Of a DNA stretch of 64,000 nt, positions 45,552 through 57,949 are shown piece by piece (the stretch's first letter is position 1; each line of letters begins with the position of its first letter). This DNA comes from Cocos nucifera (lineage: Eukaryota; Streptophyta; Magnoliopsida; Arecales; Arecaceae), in the NCBI GenBank assembly GCA_006176705.1, contig QRFJ01000086.1:337189-401188 (forward strand), read 5' to 3'. A model generated the notes under the pieces. That model had not been told where the DNA came from, did no database searches, and saw only the letters and a list, made by a program, of their open reading frames with translations. Made by a program: the position numbers and the translations under genes.

Positions 45552-48261
45552 TGGAGACAATAATATGCTTGCCTATAAGATCGAGCGAAAGCTTCGGAGA
45601 CTTACTCAGGGTACCCGATCTGTAACAGAGTATATTGAAGAATTAAAGAAGTTGTGGAATGATTTTGATTTTTATAGTCCCTTTATCCCTACTCATCCTG
45701 GTGATGTTGATGTGTTCCGCAAATGGATAGTGCATAATCACCTTGTGGATTTTTTGGATGGGCTAAACCCAGAGTTTGAATATCGATGCTCTTCCATTCT
45801 TAATACACAGGAGTGGCCAACTCTAGATGAAGCTATCTCTTTGGTTCTTAGTGAAGAAACTCGATTAGCCACCTTGTCTTCTTCTATGAATACAGCTATA
45901 CGATCTGCACTTGTAGTATGCAAACTACTCTCGAAAGCTCTTCTCCTATCAATTCTGCTCAAGAAACTCAGCCTTGACCTCATGGGGTTAAGATTTGTGA
46001 CCATTGCATAAGCCGGGCCATCAAAGCTTACTGTTATGAGATGCATGGTCATCCGACTAGAGGCCATGATCATGGAGGTGGTCATTCTAGTAGAGGCCGA
46101 GGTCAGTATAATCAGGCTTATTTTTCTTCTATGGGAGATTTATCAATCGAAGAAATACAACTTTTGAAAAAATTCAGATCTGATATAAATATTTCTGAAA
46201 GCAGTGCTTCCACCGAGAATTCTCTAAATCAACCAACTAGTTCTCTCTATCAAGATAATTTTGCCCAAATAGATATCGATGATCAAGTTCATGCTCTTAA
46301 CTGTAGTAATTTTTCTTCATGGATAGTTGACTTTGGAGCATCCAATCATATGATCGGATCTTTTAGAGATTTTGTGTCTTATATTTTCTATTCTGGTCGT
46401 GATAAAGTTTGTCTTGCCGATAGCTTCTTTATCCCTATTTCTAGGAAAGAATTTATCAAATGCACTTTCGATTATCTTTATCATCTGTTCTACATGTTCC
46501 TAGATTTTCTATCAATCTCCTATATATTCATTATACTATTACGAATGATCTTGATGGTGTCATAATTTTTTTCAAAACACATTATGTTTTTCAAGAGCCA
46601 AGGACAGGAAGAAAACTTGGGATTGGCATAATGCACAATGGGCTCTACTATTTGGAGGGAGGAGTGTCCGGAGGCTACTCAGAAAGTAGTTTGGCAGTAT
46701 CATCTTCACTAGAGGAAGACTTGTTGCTACAGCACTGCATGCTTGGTCATCTTCCATTTACTCTCTTAGCTTGTATATTTTTAACTACTTTTGAATCATA
46801 TAATAAAGAGAAGCTTGTATGTGATGCTTATGAACTAGCTAAACACATTAGAAGTGCTTATCCAGGCTCAGGCCTGCTTAGTAAAATAATATTTAAGGTA
46901 GTTCATTCTAATGTGTAGGGATCATATGGGACCATTGCCATTTCTAGTCATCGATGATTCGTTACTTTTATTGATTATTTTAGTCATTGCACTTGGGTGT
47001 ATCTATTGAAAAATAAGAATGAAGTGTTTTAGTCATTTAAAGATTTTCATAAAATGATTAGTACTCAATATGGAGCAACTCTTAAGATTTTTTGCTTTGA
47101 TAATGGGATAGAGTATCTCAACAAAAAATTTAAGGAGTATACACATGCATAATAATGGTATTATACATCAAACGACTTGTGTTGACACATCGGCTCAAAA
47201 TGGAGTTGTTGAAAGAAAGAATAGACACCTACTTGAAGTGACAAGATGTTTGGTGTTTTCTATGAATATTTCTAAGTTCTTATAGAAAGTAGTGTTAACT
47301 ACAGCATATCTGATTAACCGAATGTCACTTCAAACTTTGGACTATAAGATATTTCTTGAATGCCTGCAAGGAACCAATTCTTTCATAGTTCCCCCAAGGT
47401 ATTTGGTTGAATTTGTTTTGTTCGGGATCATCGACCTTCAGTTGGCAAGCTTGATGCTTATGCCCTCAAGTGCATTTTTGTAGGCTATTCCTCTACTCAG
47501 AAAGGGTACAAATATTGGTGTCCAACTGAGCAAAAGTTGCTTATTAGCATGAATCTAACATTTTGGGAGTCTGAGCCATTTTATATATCTTCTATGTCCT
47601 TTTCCTCTCTCGTTACCTCTGGAACTAGTCGAGAGGGGAAATTCTCTGAAGGGGGTCCTATTGCTATGGATGTTGGCAATTCTATTATAGATGGTGGTTC
47701 TGATACCTAGAAAGATTTTATTTCTATTAATGCAAGTTCTAAAGGAGAAGTGTCTGAGTCTCTCTCATAGCCTGTTTCACTTGATTCATCTCCTCTCTTA
47801 GAGCCTATTGTGCATTCTCCAGCCTCCAAATCTTCCTCCCAATGGCTTCATCTTCTACATCCTCTTTCAGAATAAATGATAATTTTTCTATACCTTCCAT
47901 TCATTTTACATTAGATAATGATGATTTGAATGTTCCTATTGCTTTACATAAGCCTACTCGTCATGCTGGTATTTTCGCTCGACATAAGGATGGAGTGGGA
48001 TACAAACATGACATCACTAATTTTCTATCTTATGAATTTCTCTCTCCATCTTATTAGAGTTTTATAGCTTCTCTATCCTCTATCTCCATACCTGAGAACT
48101 GAAAGGTTGCTAAGGAAGATCCAAAGTGGAAAGCTGCCATGCTTGAGGAGATATGAGCACTAGAAAAAAATAATATATGAACACTTGTATCTTTATCGGT
48201 TGGTAAACAAATTATGGGATGCAAATGGGTTTTTACAGTTAAGCAAACACCTGAGGGCATT
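45552..48261 (+). pseudogene. Copia element, gag to RT start, decayed and 5'-truncated
   Basis: Readable in order on the plus strand. Gag of the UBN2 type comes first: LRRLTQGTRSVTEYIEELKK and PEFEYRCSSIL. A damaged zinc knuckle follows near 46000. The protease is WIVDFGASNHM, where the usual Asp-Ser-Gly reads Asp-Phe-Gly. Then come the pre-integrase segment (QHCMLGHLPF) and the integrase core with TFIDYFSHCTWVYLLKNKNE and VVERKNRHLLEVTR. RT begins near 48200 with MGCKWVFTVK. Several frameshifts and stops are present. The gag N terminus and 5' LTR are missing. At 48261, after Glu-Gly-Ile, RT is cut by element 2; the same frame resumes at 55543 with VECYKARLVAKGYTQ. Confidence 0.9.
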
Positions 48262-49711
48262 TATTGGTATAGAATTTGATCGACATCGGATTGAGCTGGA
48301 GTTGAGAAAGAAGAGATCACCGTCGGTGACCTGCAAAATAAAGTCCCGCCCAGAGTCGGTGGTGGTGGCTTCGGTAGGATCCTCCGATGATCAAATCAGC
48401 TCTTCTGACCAATAGGAATGGAGTACTCAGAAAAGAGTTCAACAGAATTTTGGAAAGAAGAAGAGAGCTTAGAGAAAACATATTTAGAGGGTTCCTTTTA
48501 TAGATGAAGCTCGGAGCAGACTGATAGTGACAACCATAGTCGTCGGTAGCTAACCGCTCGAAGTCGCATAGGATTTGTTATAGAGAGGGGCACCGTCTGC
48601 AGCAAACTGATAGTGATAGCCGTAGTCATCTGGTAGCTGGCCGCTCGGAGCCGCATGAAGCTTATTACGGAGAGGAGCGCCACCTATAGTAGACTGATAG
48701 TGACAGCCATAGCTATTCGATACTGAGCCACTCGGGGCCACATGGAAGGATGAAGAATTTTGACGTATGTCAATTCTAGAGAAGTTTGAAAAATATGGCT
48801 AAAGGGGATCATCCAAAAGAAATGCTACTTGAAATTTGAAAGTAATCTGCTGAAAGAATCTGGATGAAGTTCGACTGATGGAGAAGTCCAGAAGAAATTT
48901 GATTGAAGGAGAAGTTCAGAAGAAGTTCAGCTTTTGAAGGAATCCGATTGAAGGAGAGGTCCAAAAGAAGTTGGGCTCCTAGAGGAATCCGATTGAAGGA
49001 GAAGTTTGAAGAAAGTTTGGCTCCTGGAGAAATCCGACTGAAGAAAAAGTTCGAAAGGAGTTGAACTCCTGAAGGAATTCGATAGAGGAAGAAGTCCGGA
49101 GGGAGTTTGGCTCCTAAAGAAATCTAACTGAAGGAGAAGTCCGAAAGGAGTTGGGCTCCTGGAGGAATCCGACTGAAAAAAAAGTTTGGAAGAAGTTGGG
49201 CTCCTAAAGAAATTCGACTAAGAAAGAAGTTCGAAAAAAGTTTGGCTCCTAAAGGAATTTGACTAAAGAAAAAATTTGGAGGAAGCTCAGCTCCTAGAGG
49301 AATTCGACTGGAGTAGAAGTTCGGAGAAAATCGGCTTCTGAAGGAATTCGATTGAAGGAGAGATTCGGAAGGAGTTTGGCTCCTGAAGGAATCCATTTGA
49401 AGGAGAGGTCTGGAAGGAGTTTGGCTCCTAGAGGAATCCATTTAAAGAAAAAGTCCGAAAGGAGTTCGGCTAGGATTCGACCATTGAAGGAGTTCGACTG
49501 GGGTTCGATCGCTGAAGAAGTTCAGCTAAGGTTCAACTACTGAGGAGTTCAGTCGGTTGAAGGAGTTCGACTAAGATTCGACCGCTGGAGGAGTTCGACT
49601 AGGATCCGACTATTGGAGGAGAATTTTTGATTAAAGCTCTTCCATGATTATCGGTTACATTAGGCTAAGCATCAGGTTGTACTTCAATGAGAGTGGGGTT
49701 TATCCCCAACA
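48262..49711 (-). repeat. 3' LTR of element 2
   Basis: 1450 bp. It carries about 13 copies of a 45-bp unit at 48900-49480 (GAGGAATCCGACTGAAGGAG and variants) in the part that would be U3. TATA box (minus strand TATAAAAG) at 48495-48502. On the plus strand it begins TATTGGTATAG, a mutated form of TGTTGGTGTAG. Confidence 0.9.
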
Positions 49712-49732
49712 ATAGTTTCTCCACTTTTGAGT
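49712..49732 (-). other. Polypurine tract of element 2
   Basis: The minus strand reads CTCAAAAGTGGAGAAACTAT before TGTTGGGG; same position as in element 1 but less G-rich. Confidence 0.55.
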
Positions 49733-50043
49733 TCAAAATTTGAAGAAAGAGAGTACAAAAAAAATGATTGTCAAAGTTCTTTTTCGAGCTCTGCATTCGT
49801 TCAGATTGAAGCTCGAAGGAGATCTTATCTCTTATCCTGGGTTTTCGTGCTTGTTGCTTGTTGCTTGTTGCGGACACCAAGCTTGTTGTGGACGTCGGAC
49901 TAGGATGCCTCTTGCAAACCAGAAAAAGGTTCTGCCATACGCATTTGATGTAGTCAGGTTGTCATGAAAAAATTTGGATAAGGATTCTCCATTGAGCTTC
50001 TGCCTTCTCCACATCTTTGATCTACGAGGTTCCGACTTTTGCT
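49733..50043. other. Element 2 spacer with one module 1 unit
   Basis: GAAGGAGATCTTATCTCTTA near 49817 is a single, slightly broken copy of the hairpin that is arrayed in elements 1 and 4. The rest has no recognisable content. Confidence 0.6.
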
Positions 50044-52488
50044 CATGTTAGGACGAGATTCTCCTTCTGTTCCTAACAGGCTGTAAGAGCACATTAGAAT
50101 CATTGTCAGGGTCTCTCCTCTCATCTCGTCTAAAATGAATGAGGCCTTTGGCTTTACTCACGTTAGGACGGGGTTCTCTTCCTATTTTTAACGGACTATA
50201 GGAACGCATAAGGGCCATTGTCGGGGCCTTTCCTCTCACCTCATCTAAAATGATCGAGTCCTTCGGCTTTGCTTACGTTAGGATGAGGTTCTCCTTCTGT
50301 TCCTAACGGACTGTAGGAATGCATAAGGATCGTTGTTAGGACCTCTCCCATCACCTCATCTAAAATGAACGAGGCCTTCGACTTTGCTCTTGTTAGGATG
50401 AGGTTCTTCTCCTGTTCCTAATGGGCTATAGGAGTGCATAAGGACCGTTGTTGGAGCCTCTCCTCTCACCTCGTCTAAAATGAATGAGGTCTTCGACTTT
50501 GCTCACGTTAGGACGAGGTTCTTCTCCTGTTTCTAATGGGCTGTAGAGGTGCATAAGGGCTATTATCGGGGCCTCTCCTCTCATCTCGTTTAAAATAAAC
50601 GAGGCCTTTGACTTTGCTCATGTTAGGACGAGGTTCTCCTCCTATTTCTAATGGGTTGAAGGGGCGCATAAGGGCCGTTGTTGGAGCCTCTCCTCTCACC
50701 TCGTCTAAAATAAATAAGGCATTCGGCTTTGCTCATGTTAGGATGAGGTTCTTCTCCTATTCCTAATGGACTGTAGGGATACATAAGGGCCATTGTCAGG
50801 GCCTCTTTCATCATCTCGTCTAAAATGAGAACGAGGCCTTCGGCTTTGGTCTCGTTAGGACGAGGTTCTCCTCCTGTTTCTAATGGACTGTAGGGGCGCA
50901 TAAGGGCCGTTGTCGGGATCTCTCTTGTCATCTTGTCTAAAATGAACGAGGTCTTTGGCTTTGCTCACATTAGGACGAGATTCTCCTCCTATTCCTAACG
51001 AATTGTATGAGCACATAAGGGCTATTGTCGGGGCCTCTCCTCTCATCTCGTCTAAAATAAACGAGGCCTTTGGCTTTGCTTACGTTAGGATGAGGTTCTC
51101 CTCCTATTTCTAATGGACTGTAGGGGCACATAAGGATCATTGTCGGAGCCTCTCCTCTCACCTCATCTATAATGAATGAGGCCTTCGATTTTACTCACGT
51201 TAGGATGAAGTTCTCCTCCTGTTCCTAACGGACTGTAAGGATGCATAAGGATCATTGTCAGGGCCTCTACTCTCACCTTGTCTAAAATGAACGAGACCTT
51301 TGACTTTGCTCTCGTTAGAATGAGGTTCTTCTCCTATTCCTAACGGACTGTAGGAGTGCATAAGGGCTGTTGTTGGAGCCTCTCCTCTCACCTCGTCTAA
51401 AATGAATGAGGCCTTCGACTTTGCTCTCGTTAGGATGAGGTTCTCCTTCTATTTCTAATAGGTTGTAGGGGTGCATAGGGGCCGTTGTCGGGGCCTCTCC
51501 TCTCATCTCGTCTAAAATGAATGAGGCCTTTGACTTTGCTCAAGTTAAGATGAGGTTCTCCTCCTGTTCCTAACAGATTGTAGAGGTGCATAAGGACCGT
51601 TGTCGGGGTCTCTCCTCTCACCTCGTCTAAAATGAATGAGGCCTTCGGCTTTGCTCATGTTAGGATGAGATTCTTCTCCTATTTCTAATGGGCTGTAGGG
51701 ATGCATAAGGATCGTTGTCCGGGCCTCTCCCCTCACCTCATCTAAAATGAACGAGGCCTTCAGCTTTTCTCTCATTAGGATGAGGTTCTCCTCCTGTTCC
51801 TAATGGACTGTAGGGATGCATAAGGGTCATTATCAGGGTCTCTTCCCTCATCTCATCTAAAATGAATGAGGCCTTCGACTTTGCTCACGTTAGGATGAGA
51901 TTCTCCTCCTGTTCCTAATGGACTGTAGGGATGCATAAGGGCCATTGTTAGGGCCTCTCTCCTCGTCTTATCTAAAATGAACGAGGTCTTCGACTTTACT
52001 CACGTTAGAACGAGGTTCTCCTCCTGTTTCTAATAGACTGTAGGGGTGCATAAGAGCCATTGTCAGGACCTCTCCCCTCATCTCGTCTAAAATGAACGAG
52101 ATCTTCGACTTTGGTCATGTTAGGATGAGGTTCTTCTCCTATTCCTAATGGACTATAGGGGCACATAAGGTAGGGCCTCTCCCCTCATCTCATCTAAAAT
52201 GAATGAGATCTTCGACTTTACTCATATTAGGACGATGTTCTCCTCCTGTTCCTAACGGATTGTAGGGGTACATAAGGATCATTGTCAGGATCTCTCCCCT
52301 CATCTCATCTAAAATGAACGAGGCCTTCGACTTTGCTCACGCTAGGATGAGATTCTTCTCCTATTCCTAACGGACTGTAGGAGTGCATAGGGGCCGTTGT
52401 CAGGGCCTCTTTCCTCATCTCGTCTAAAATGAACGAGGCCTTCGACATGCTCATGTTAGGACGAGGTTCTCCTCCTGTTCCTAACATG
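50044..52488. repeat. Module 2 minisatellite, about 115 bp, about 21 copies
   Basis: Each unit reads in part TTAGGACGAGGTTCTCCTCC, GTTCCTAACGGACTGTAGG, GCATAAGGGCCGTTGTCGGG, GCCTCTCCTCTCACCTCGTC and TAAAATGAACGAGGCCTTCG. Spacing is 115 bp over long stretches, with a shortened unit near 52150-52250. Two inverted repeats recur: GTTAGGA...TCCTAAC (with GAGG/CCTC inside) and CCTCGT...ACGAGG around CTAAAATGA. The last unit has the longest arms, CATGTTAGGA (52452-52461) and TCCTAACATG (52479-52488). 115 is not a multiple of three, so reading frames rotate and the array is probably non-coding. It lies between gag and the polypurine tract. Confidence 0.95.
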
Positions 52489-52789
52489 GCTATGATAGTA
52501 CATTCTAAGATTCTCTTAGTTTCAATATCGTGGGAGCATTATTCCTCCGAGCTCCTTTAGATGATAAGTTTTGGATTGGATGACCTCCTCTATTTTATAC
52601 GGGCCTTCTCAATTTAGAGCAAGCCTCTCCTGACTTCAAGGCTGAGAGATGGTAGCTCGCTGAAGCACTAAATCCCCCAGAGATAGTGTTGATGATGCCG
52701 AGAGGTGGTCGATCTTCTTGTTGTTCCTCCCTCCTTGGTAATTCTGACTGTGGCAGTGCCCTCGGTCGATCTTCTCTTACTTCAGACCG
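52489..52789. other. Element 2 spacer after gag
   Basis: Unique sequence between the array and the gag C terminus. The Cys-His motif seen at the end of gag in element 1 is not readable here. Confidence 0.5.
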
Positions 52790-54030
52790 ACGTCTGTAGA
52801 GCATTAAGGGGGCGTAGTTGTGAAACCTTCTGGGAAGAGAACTTCATCGTGCCCTTCTGTCGGGGCTTCTTTGACGACGAGCTTGAGGAGGACTTCGGAC
52901 TCGCTTGCGCTCGGAGGAGTCCGTTAGCATGGTCGAACTTTATTCGACCCTCCATCAGCTACAGATTTATTAGACTCGCCCACCTGTCGCTCTCTTGCAG
53001 CTTCCTCATCCTTCAACCTAAAGGCTTCTTTCATTTGGGCATATCCTTCAGCCCGAGCTAGCAAATCGACAAAGTTTCTGGGGTACTTCTTCTTCAGGAA
53101 GAACAGCAAATCATTCTTCTGAAGGCCGCCATTGAGCATGGTCATTGCAACAGACTGATCCAAATTTTGGACCTCCAATGCAGTAGCATTAAATCAGATG
53201 ATATAAGTTTGAATAGATTCTTCTTCCTTCTTGATATTCATCAGAAAATTTGAACCTCAGTGTGGACGTCGACTGCTAACAAAGTGAGCCACAAACTGAT
53301 GGCTCATTTGATCAAAGAAGAAGATCGTACTCGACTTCAACGTCGAGTACCAGTTTTCTGCTACTCTCTTTAAGGTAGATGAAAAAGCTTGGCATAAGAT
53401 GGCGTTTGATGCACCATGGAGTAGCATCATGATCCAGAAGGCCTCTAGATGATCGATCAAATTAGTGATTTCATCGTAGCTTTCAAATTAGGAGAGCTTG
53501 AAGTTCGACGGAATGGGCTCTTGCATAATTCAGAGCGAGAAAGAAGGATTGGTGCAGACGTCGTCATGGCGAGCCAGAGCGACGTGGCGGAGTTTCTCAA
53601 TCCATCGATCCATCTTTCATAGTTTCTGATTGAGGACGTCGTCTCGATTGCAGATCTTGAAAGACTTTCGGCTGTAGATGGGAAAGGTTTCTTTCGGAGA
53701 AGAATCATGATCTAAACAAGGATCCTCTGCTCTCTTTTTTCTCTTTTCAAGGGCGATGGGTATGCTAGCCTAAGTGCTTTTCCTCGGGATCAGTTTCTGA
53801 TATTTCGATGATGGGTTTTCTAATGGAATCGCTGTTGGAGGCTGCTGCATGACCTACACCATCTCGTTGAGATCCTGAACCCACTGCATCAGCAGGTTAA
53901 ACTACTCCAGATCTATCATGGCCGTCGGTGAGGTTGAAGCATCGACACTGAAGCAGAAACAGATGGGTCTGGCTCGGATCTGATAGTAGAAGCGGTAGAT
54001 CTTCGGATAGTCATCTTCTTTGGAGGCATT
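52790..54030 (-). pseudogene. gag: gag of element 2, broken
   Basis: Start at the ATG 54028-54030 (Met-Pro-Pro-Lys-Lys), matching the fragment at window start. The core survives in three frames: a segment near 53708-53457, then HLEAFWIMMLLHGASNAILCQ with WYSTLKSSTIFFFDQM (53460-53257), then LDQSVAMTMLNGGLQKNDLL and YPRNFVDLLARAEGYA (53178-52924). The Arg-rich linker and part of the C terminus follow to about 52790. Frameshifts near 53460 and 53200, plus stops, prevent a full product. Confidence 0.85.
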
Positions 54031-54153
54031 TCTTGGGATCGAGGGAGAGGATGGAGATGGACCTTGAAGAAGAAGATCCACAGGGTCGGCTGAGCACTCC
54101 TTTAAGAATAAGGGTACCTTAGGAACAGAGGGTCCTTTCTCTAGCGCCAATCT

Positions 54154-55542
54154 TGTTGGTGTAGAATATGGTCGACACTGGATCGAGCTGGAGTTGAGAA
54201 AGAAGAGGTCACTGTCGGTGACCTACAAAATAAAGTTCCGCCCGAAGTCGATGGTGGTGGCTCGATGATCAAGTCAGCTCTTCTAGCCAATAGAAATGGA
54301 GTGCTCAGGAAAGAGTTCAGCAAAGTTTTGAAAAAAAGAAGAGAGCTTAGAGAAAACGTATCTGGAGGATCCCTTTTGTAGATGAAGCTCGGAGTAGACT
54401 GATAGTAACAGTCGCTGGCCGCTCGAAATCGCATAGAATTTGTTACGAAAAGGAGTGCCACCTACAATAGACTGATAGTGACAGTTGTAGCCATCTGATA
54501 GCTGATCGCTTAGGACCACGTGGGGCTTGTTATGGAGAGGGGCGCCATCTGCAGTAGACTGATAGTGATAGCCATAGCCGTTTGATACTGAGCCGCTCAG
54601 AATCATGTGGAGGGATGAAGAGCTTTGATGTATGTCAATTTCAGAGAAGTTCAGACTCCTGAAGGGAATACGGCTAGAGGGGATCATCCGGAAGGAATGC
54701 TACTTGAAATCTAGAAGTAATCCATTAGAGGAATCTGGATGAAGTTCGATTGATGGAGAAATCCAGAAGGAGTCCGACTGGTGGAGAAGTCCAGAAGAAG
54801 TCCGACTGGTGGAGAAGCTCGAGTGATGGAGAAGTTCAGAAGGAGTCTGTCTGGAGGAGAAGTTCAGAAGGAGTTCGGCTTTTGAAGAAATTCGATTGAA
54901 GGAGAGGTCCGAAAGGAGTTGGGCTCCTGGAGGAATCCGACTGAAGGAGAAGTTCGAAGGAAGTTTGGCTCCTGAAGGAATCCAACTGAAGGAGAAGTCC
55001 AGAAGGAGTTGGGCTCCTGGGGAAATTTGACCGAGGGAGAAGTTCGAAGAAAGTTTGACTCCTGGAGGAATCTGATTGAAGGAGAAATCTGAAAGGAGTT
55101 AGACTCTTGGAGGAATCTGACTGAGGGAGAAATTCGGAGGAAGTTGGGCTTCTGAAGGAATCCGATTGAAGTAGAAGTTCGGGGGAAGTTAAGCTCTTGA
55201 AGGAATCCGACTAAAGTAGAAGTCTGGGGAGAGTTCGGCTCTTGGAGAAATCCGATTGAAGAAGAGGTTCGAAAGAAGTTTGGCTCTTGGAGGAATCCAT
55301 CTGAAGAAGAAGTCCGGAAAGAGTTCGACTAAGGTTCGATCGTTGAAGGAGTTCGGCTGAGATTCGGCCACTGAGGAGTTTGGTCGGCTGAAGAAGTTCG
55401 GCTAAGATTTGACCGCTGGAGGAGTTCGGCTGGGGTCCGACCACTGGAGGAGAATTTTCGATCGAAGCTCTTCCATGATTACCAATTGCATTAGGCTAAG
55501 CATCAAGCTAGACTTCGATGGGAGCGGACTTTATCCCCAACA
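54154..55542 (-). repeat. 5' LTR of element 2
   Basis: 1389 bp, partner of 48262-49711, with the same 45-bp units at 54840-55330 in a different number. The TATA box position reads CTTTTGTA on the plus strand (near 54373), so the promoter is damaged. Confidence 0.9.
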
Positions 55543-56913
55543 GTATTGTTGAATGTTACAAAGCTCGTTTGGTAGCAAAAGGATATACACAGACTTATGG
55601 CATCAACTATGATAAAACTTTTGCACCTGTTGCAAAAATAAACTCTGTCAGGACTCTCATATTTATGCTGCTAACTTCGGATGGGATCTATTCCAGCTCG
55701 ATGTAAAGAATACTTTTTCTCATGAAGAACTTCAGGAGGAGGTATATGTGGATATTTCACCAGGATTTGCTATTGCTCAGATAGTGGGCAAAGTATGCCG
55801 GTTACGATAATTTCTTTATGGTCTGAAGCAGTCACCTCGTGCTTGGTTCGATCACTTCTGGCTTGCAATTATTTAGATAGGATATAAAAAGAAAAATACA
55901 GATCACACACTCTTCTTTTGGCACAACAGAGGTAAGATTGTTGTTTTGATTGTCTGTGTTGATAATATTGTAGTCACAGGAGATGATTCTGAAGAGATAG
56001 CTCATTTGAGGCTCAGCTGGCATGGGCATTTGAGATGAAGAATCTTAGACATCTTCAATATTTTCTTGAGATAGAGGTTGCTTGTTCTTCAAAAGAGATT
56101 TTTCTCTCTAAAAAAAATATATTCTAGATCTTCTTACAGAAACCAGTATGTTGGGATGTCAATATATTGCCACTCCTATCGAGCAAAATCATCAACTAGT
56201 ACCCGATACCGGTGTCCCTGTTGATCGAAAACGTTATCAATGGTTGGTAGGGCGTTTGATTTATCTATTTCATACAATGCCTGATATTGCATTCGCTGTT
56301 AGTGTGGTAAGTCAGTTTATGCATAACCCATGTTCGGTTCATAGGGATGCTATAACACAGATACTTTGATACCTTAAAAGCTGTCCTGGCCGTGGTTTGC
56401 TTTATTCTTATCATGGCAACCTACGGGTGGAATGTTATATAGATGTTGACTGGGCTAGATCACTTGATGACCGTCGCTCTACCTCGGGTTATTGTACTTT
56501 TTTTGGAGACAACCTAGTCATTTGGCGAAGCAAAAAATAGAACATGGTTGCTCGATCTACTGCAAAAGTAGAGTATCGAGCAATGACACATGGCATGTGT
56601 GAAATTCTATGGTTATGGATCTTATTATTGGATCTAGACATTTATCAGCCATTATCTCTTATGCTGTATTGTGACAACAAAGCAGCAATCAATATTGCTA
56701 ATAATCCAGTTCAGCATGATCGGACGAAATACATCGAGATTGATCGACATTTTATCAAAAAAAAGTTTGATGATAGAATCATTTGTATGCTTTATATGTG
56801 ATCTGCTAGTCAACTAGCAGACATCTTGACCAAAGGTCTCAGTTTGCAGTCTTTTTTATTTATTCGTGCCAAGATGGGTCTTTATGATATCTATAACCCA
56901 TCTTGAGGGAGAG
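55543..56913 (+). pseudogene. Copia element, RT to RNase H, decayed
   Basis: Continues the Copia frame interrupted at 48261: VECYKARLVAKGYTQ, YDKTFAPVAK, then QLDVKNTF, LYGLKQSPRAWF and VCVDNIVVTGDD, where the usual catalytic Asp-Asp pair reads Asp-Asn. Further on are WLVGRLIYLFHTMPDIAFAV, RRSTSGYCTFFGDN, VARSTAKVEYRAM and LMLYCDNKAAINIANNP, that is the RNase H domain with its Asp and Glu residues, then SASQLADILTKGL. Several stops occur (about 55704, 55810, 56368, 56538). A purine-rich tract TTGAGGGAGAG (56903-56913) leads directly into the LTR. Confidence 0.9.
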
Positions 56914-57077
56914 TGTTGAAATGAGCTAGCTGTATATTCTTCTGATTAGAAATGTTGAAATAAGCTGTGATTAGGAATGTAATTTTCTAATTAAAAAAAT
57001 ATAATTATATAAATTTCTAAATTGAGGCCCTAAAAATTAATAAAAAGAACCTTCGTTGTGAAATCCTCGTCTTCATC
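56914..57077 (+). repeat. 3' LTR of the Copia element (short or truncated)
   Basis: Starts TGTTGAAATGAGCTAGC right after the polypurine tract. After 164 bp the sequence switches to the segmental duplication at 57078 without a clear CA end, so the LTR may be truncated at this joint. Confidence 0.65.
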
Positions 57078-57949
57078 TTGGTGATTTGACAAGACTGACA
57101 TCACCTATTTGTTAGCCAACTACCCAAACTGTTTGCCAGAAGTTACAAGTCTTTTTGGTAATCCCCCTCTCACATCAAAGAATTCTTTGGCGGGTGTCTT
57201 GAATTGTTGAAGGCACAAACTTGCCTTTTGCATGCAGAAGAGGACTACATGAAGCATATTACTAGCACCTCTTTTGTCTGGAAAGCAACCCTTCTTGCGG
57301 AAAACATCACATTCTGGAAAGTACCTGCTTTGCGTGAATTGTATGTGGGAAAGCACTGCATGAACCATATTACTAGCACCTCTTTCTACTGCTAAATTTC
57401 TGAAGTATCTTAGTTTCCCAGAGAGCTGCCATTGAAGTTTATTTTATGATCTTGATCGGAAGACTAGTTTTCTCAGGTATATTCGCTCAAAGCTTGATCC
57501 TGCCTACTGTTGCTTCCTAGTACAGCACCATAGCCACACATTTTTATTACTCCTAATCATAACAATAATGCCATCTATCATATTGTAGTCATCCTCAAGT
57601 TTACTCCTATCTTAATTGTGATATGGTAGTCTGTGTCCATACTTCAACAAAATTATTGGGAAGATCCATGTTTGTGTTAAATAACAAATGAGACTTCCCA
57701 TCTTGCCCATTTTGCTTTGTATGCATCGTTGATGTTAAAGGTTAAACCATTGAAGGATATCAAATTGGATTTTGGTGGCCATAGGTTCTATTCTTCTTTT
57801 CGTGAATTTATGATGGTGCTATTGTATGATGAACTTGTAAATGGGTGATTCAATTTATTGAAGCCTGAAAGGGGAACCTTGGTACATAGAAAGATGGCCA
57901 AGGAATTTCTTCTAATGTAATATGGAAAATGCCAACAACCGTTACATCC

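Larger units (their letters stand above)
48262..55542 (-). mobile_element. Element 2: gag-only gypsy inserted in Copia RT
   Basis: LTRs at 48262-49711 and 54154-55542 bound a 4.4-kb interior with a broken gag and a large minisatellite but no pol. The insertion is precise: flanks GCATT (48257-48261) and GTATT (55543-55547) are a 5-bp target duplication with one mismatch, and removing the element restores the Copia RT reading frame. On the minus strand the order is LTR, PBS (TTGGCGCTAGAGAAAGG, near 54137-54152), gag, 115-bp array, single module 1 unit, polypurine tract, LTR. It shares LTR ends and gag with element 1 but is older. Confidence 0.93.

Noticed and set aside
48498..48741. Small minus-strand proteins in the LTR of element 2
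   Set aside because: They lie in LTR promoter sequence and are repeated in every related LTR with different breaks.
50044..52488. Regular repeats resembling a CRISPR array
   Set aside because: Units are contiguous with no unique spacers, and the context is a plant retrotransposon.
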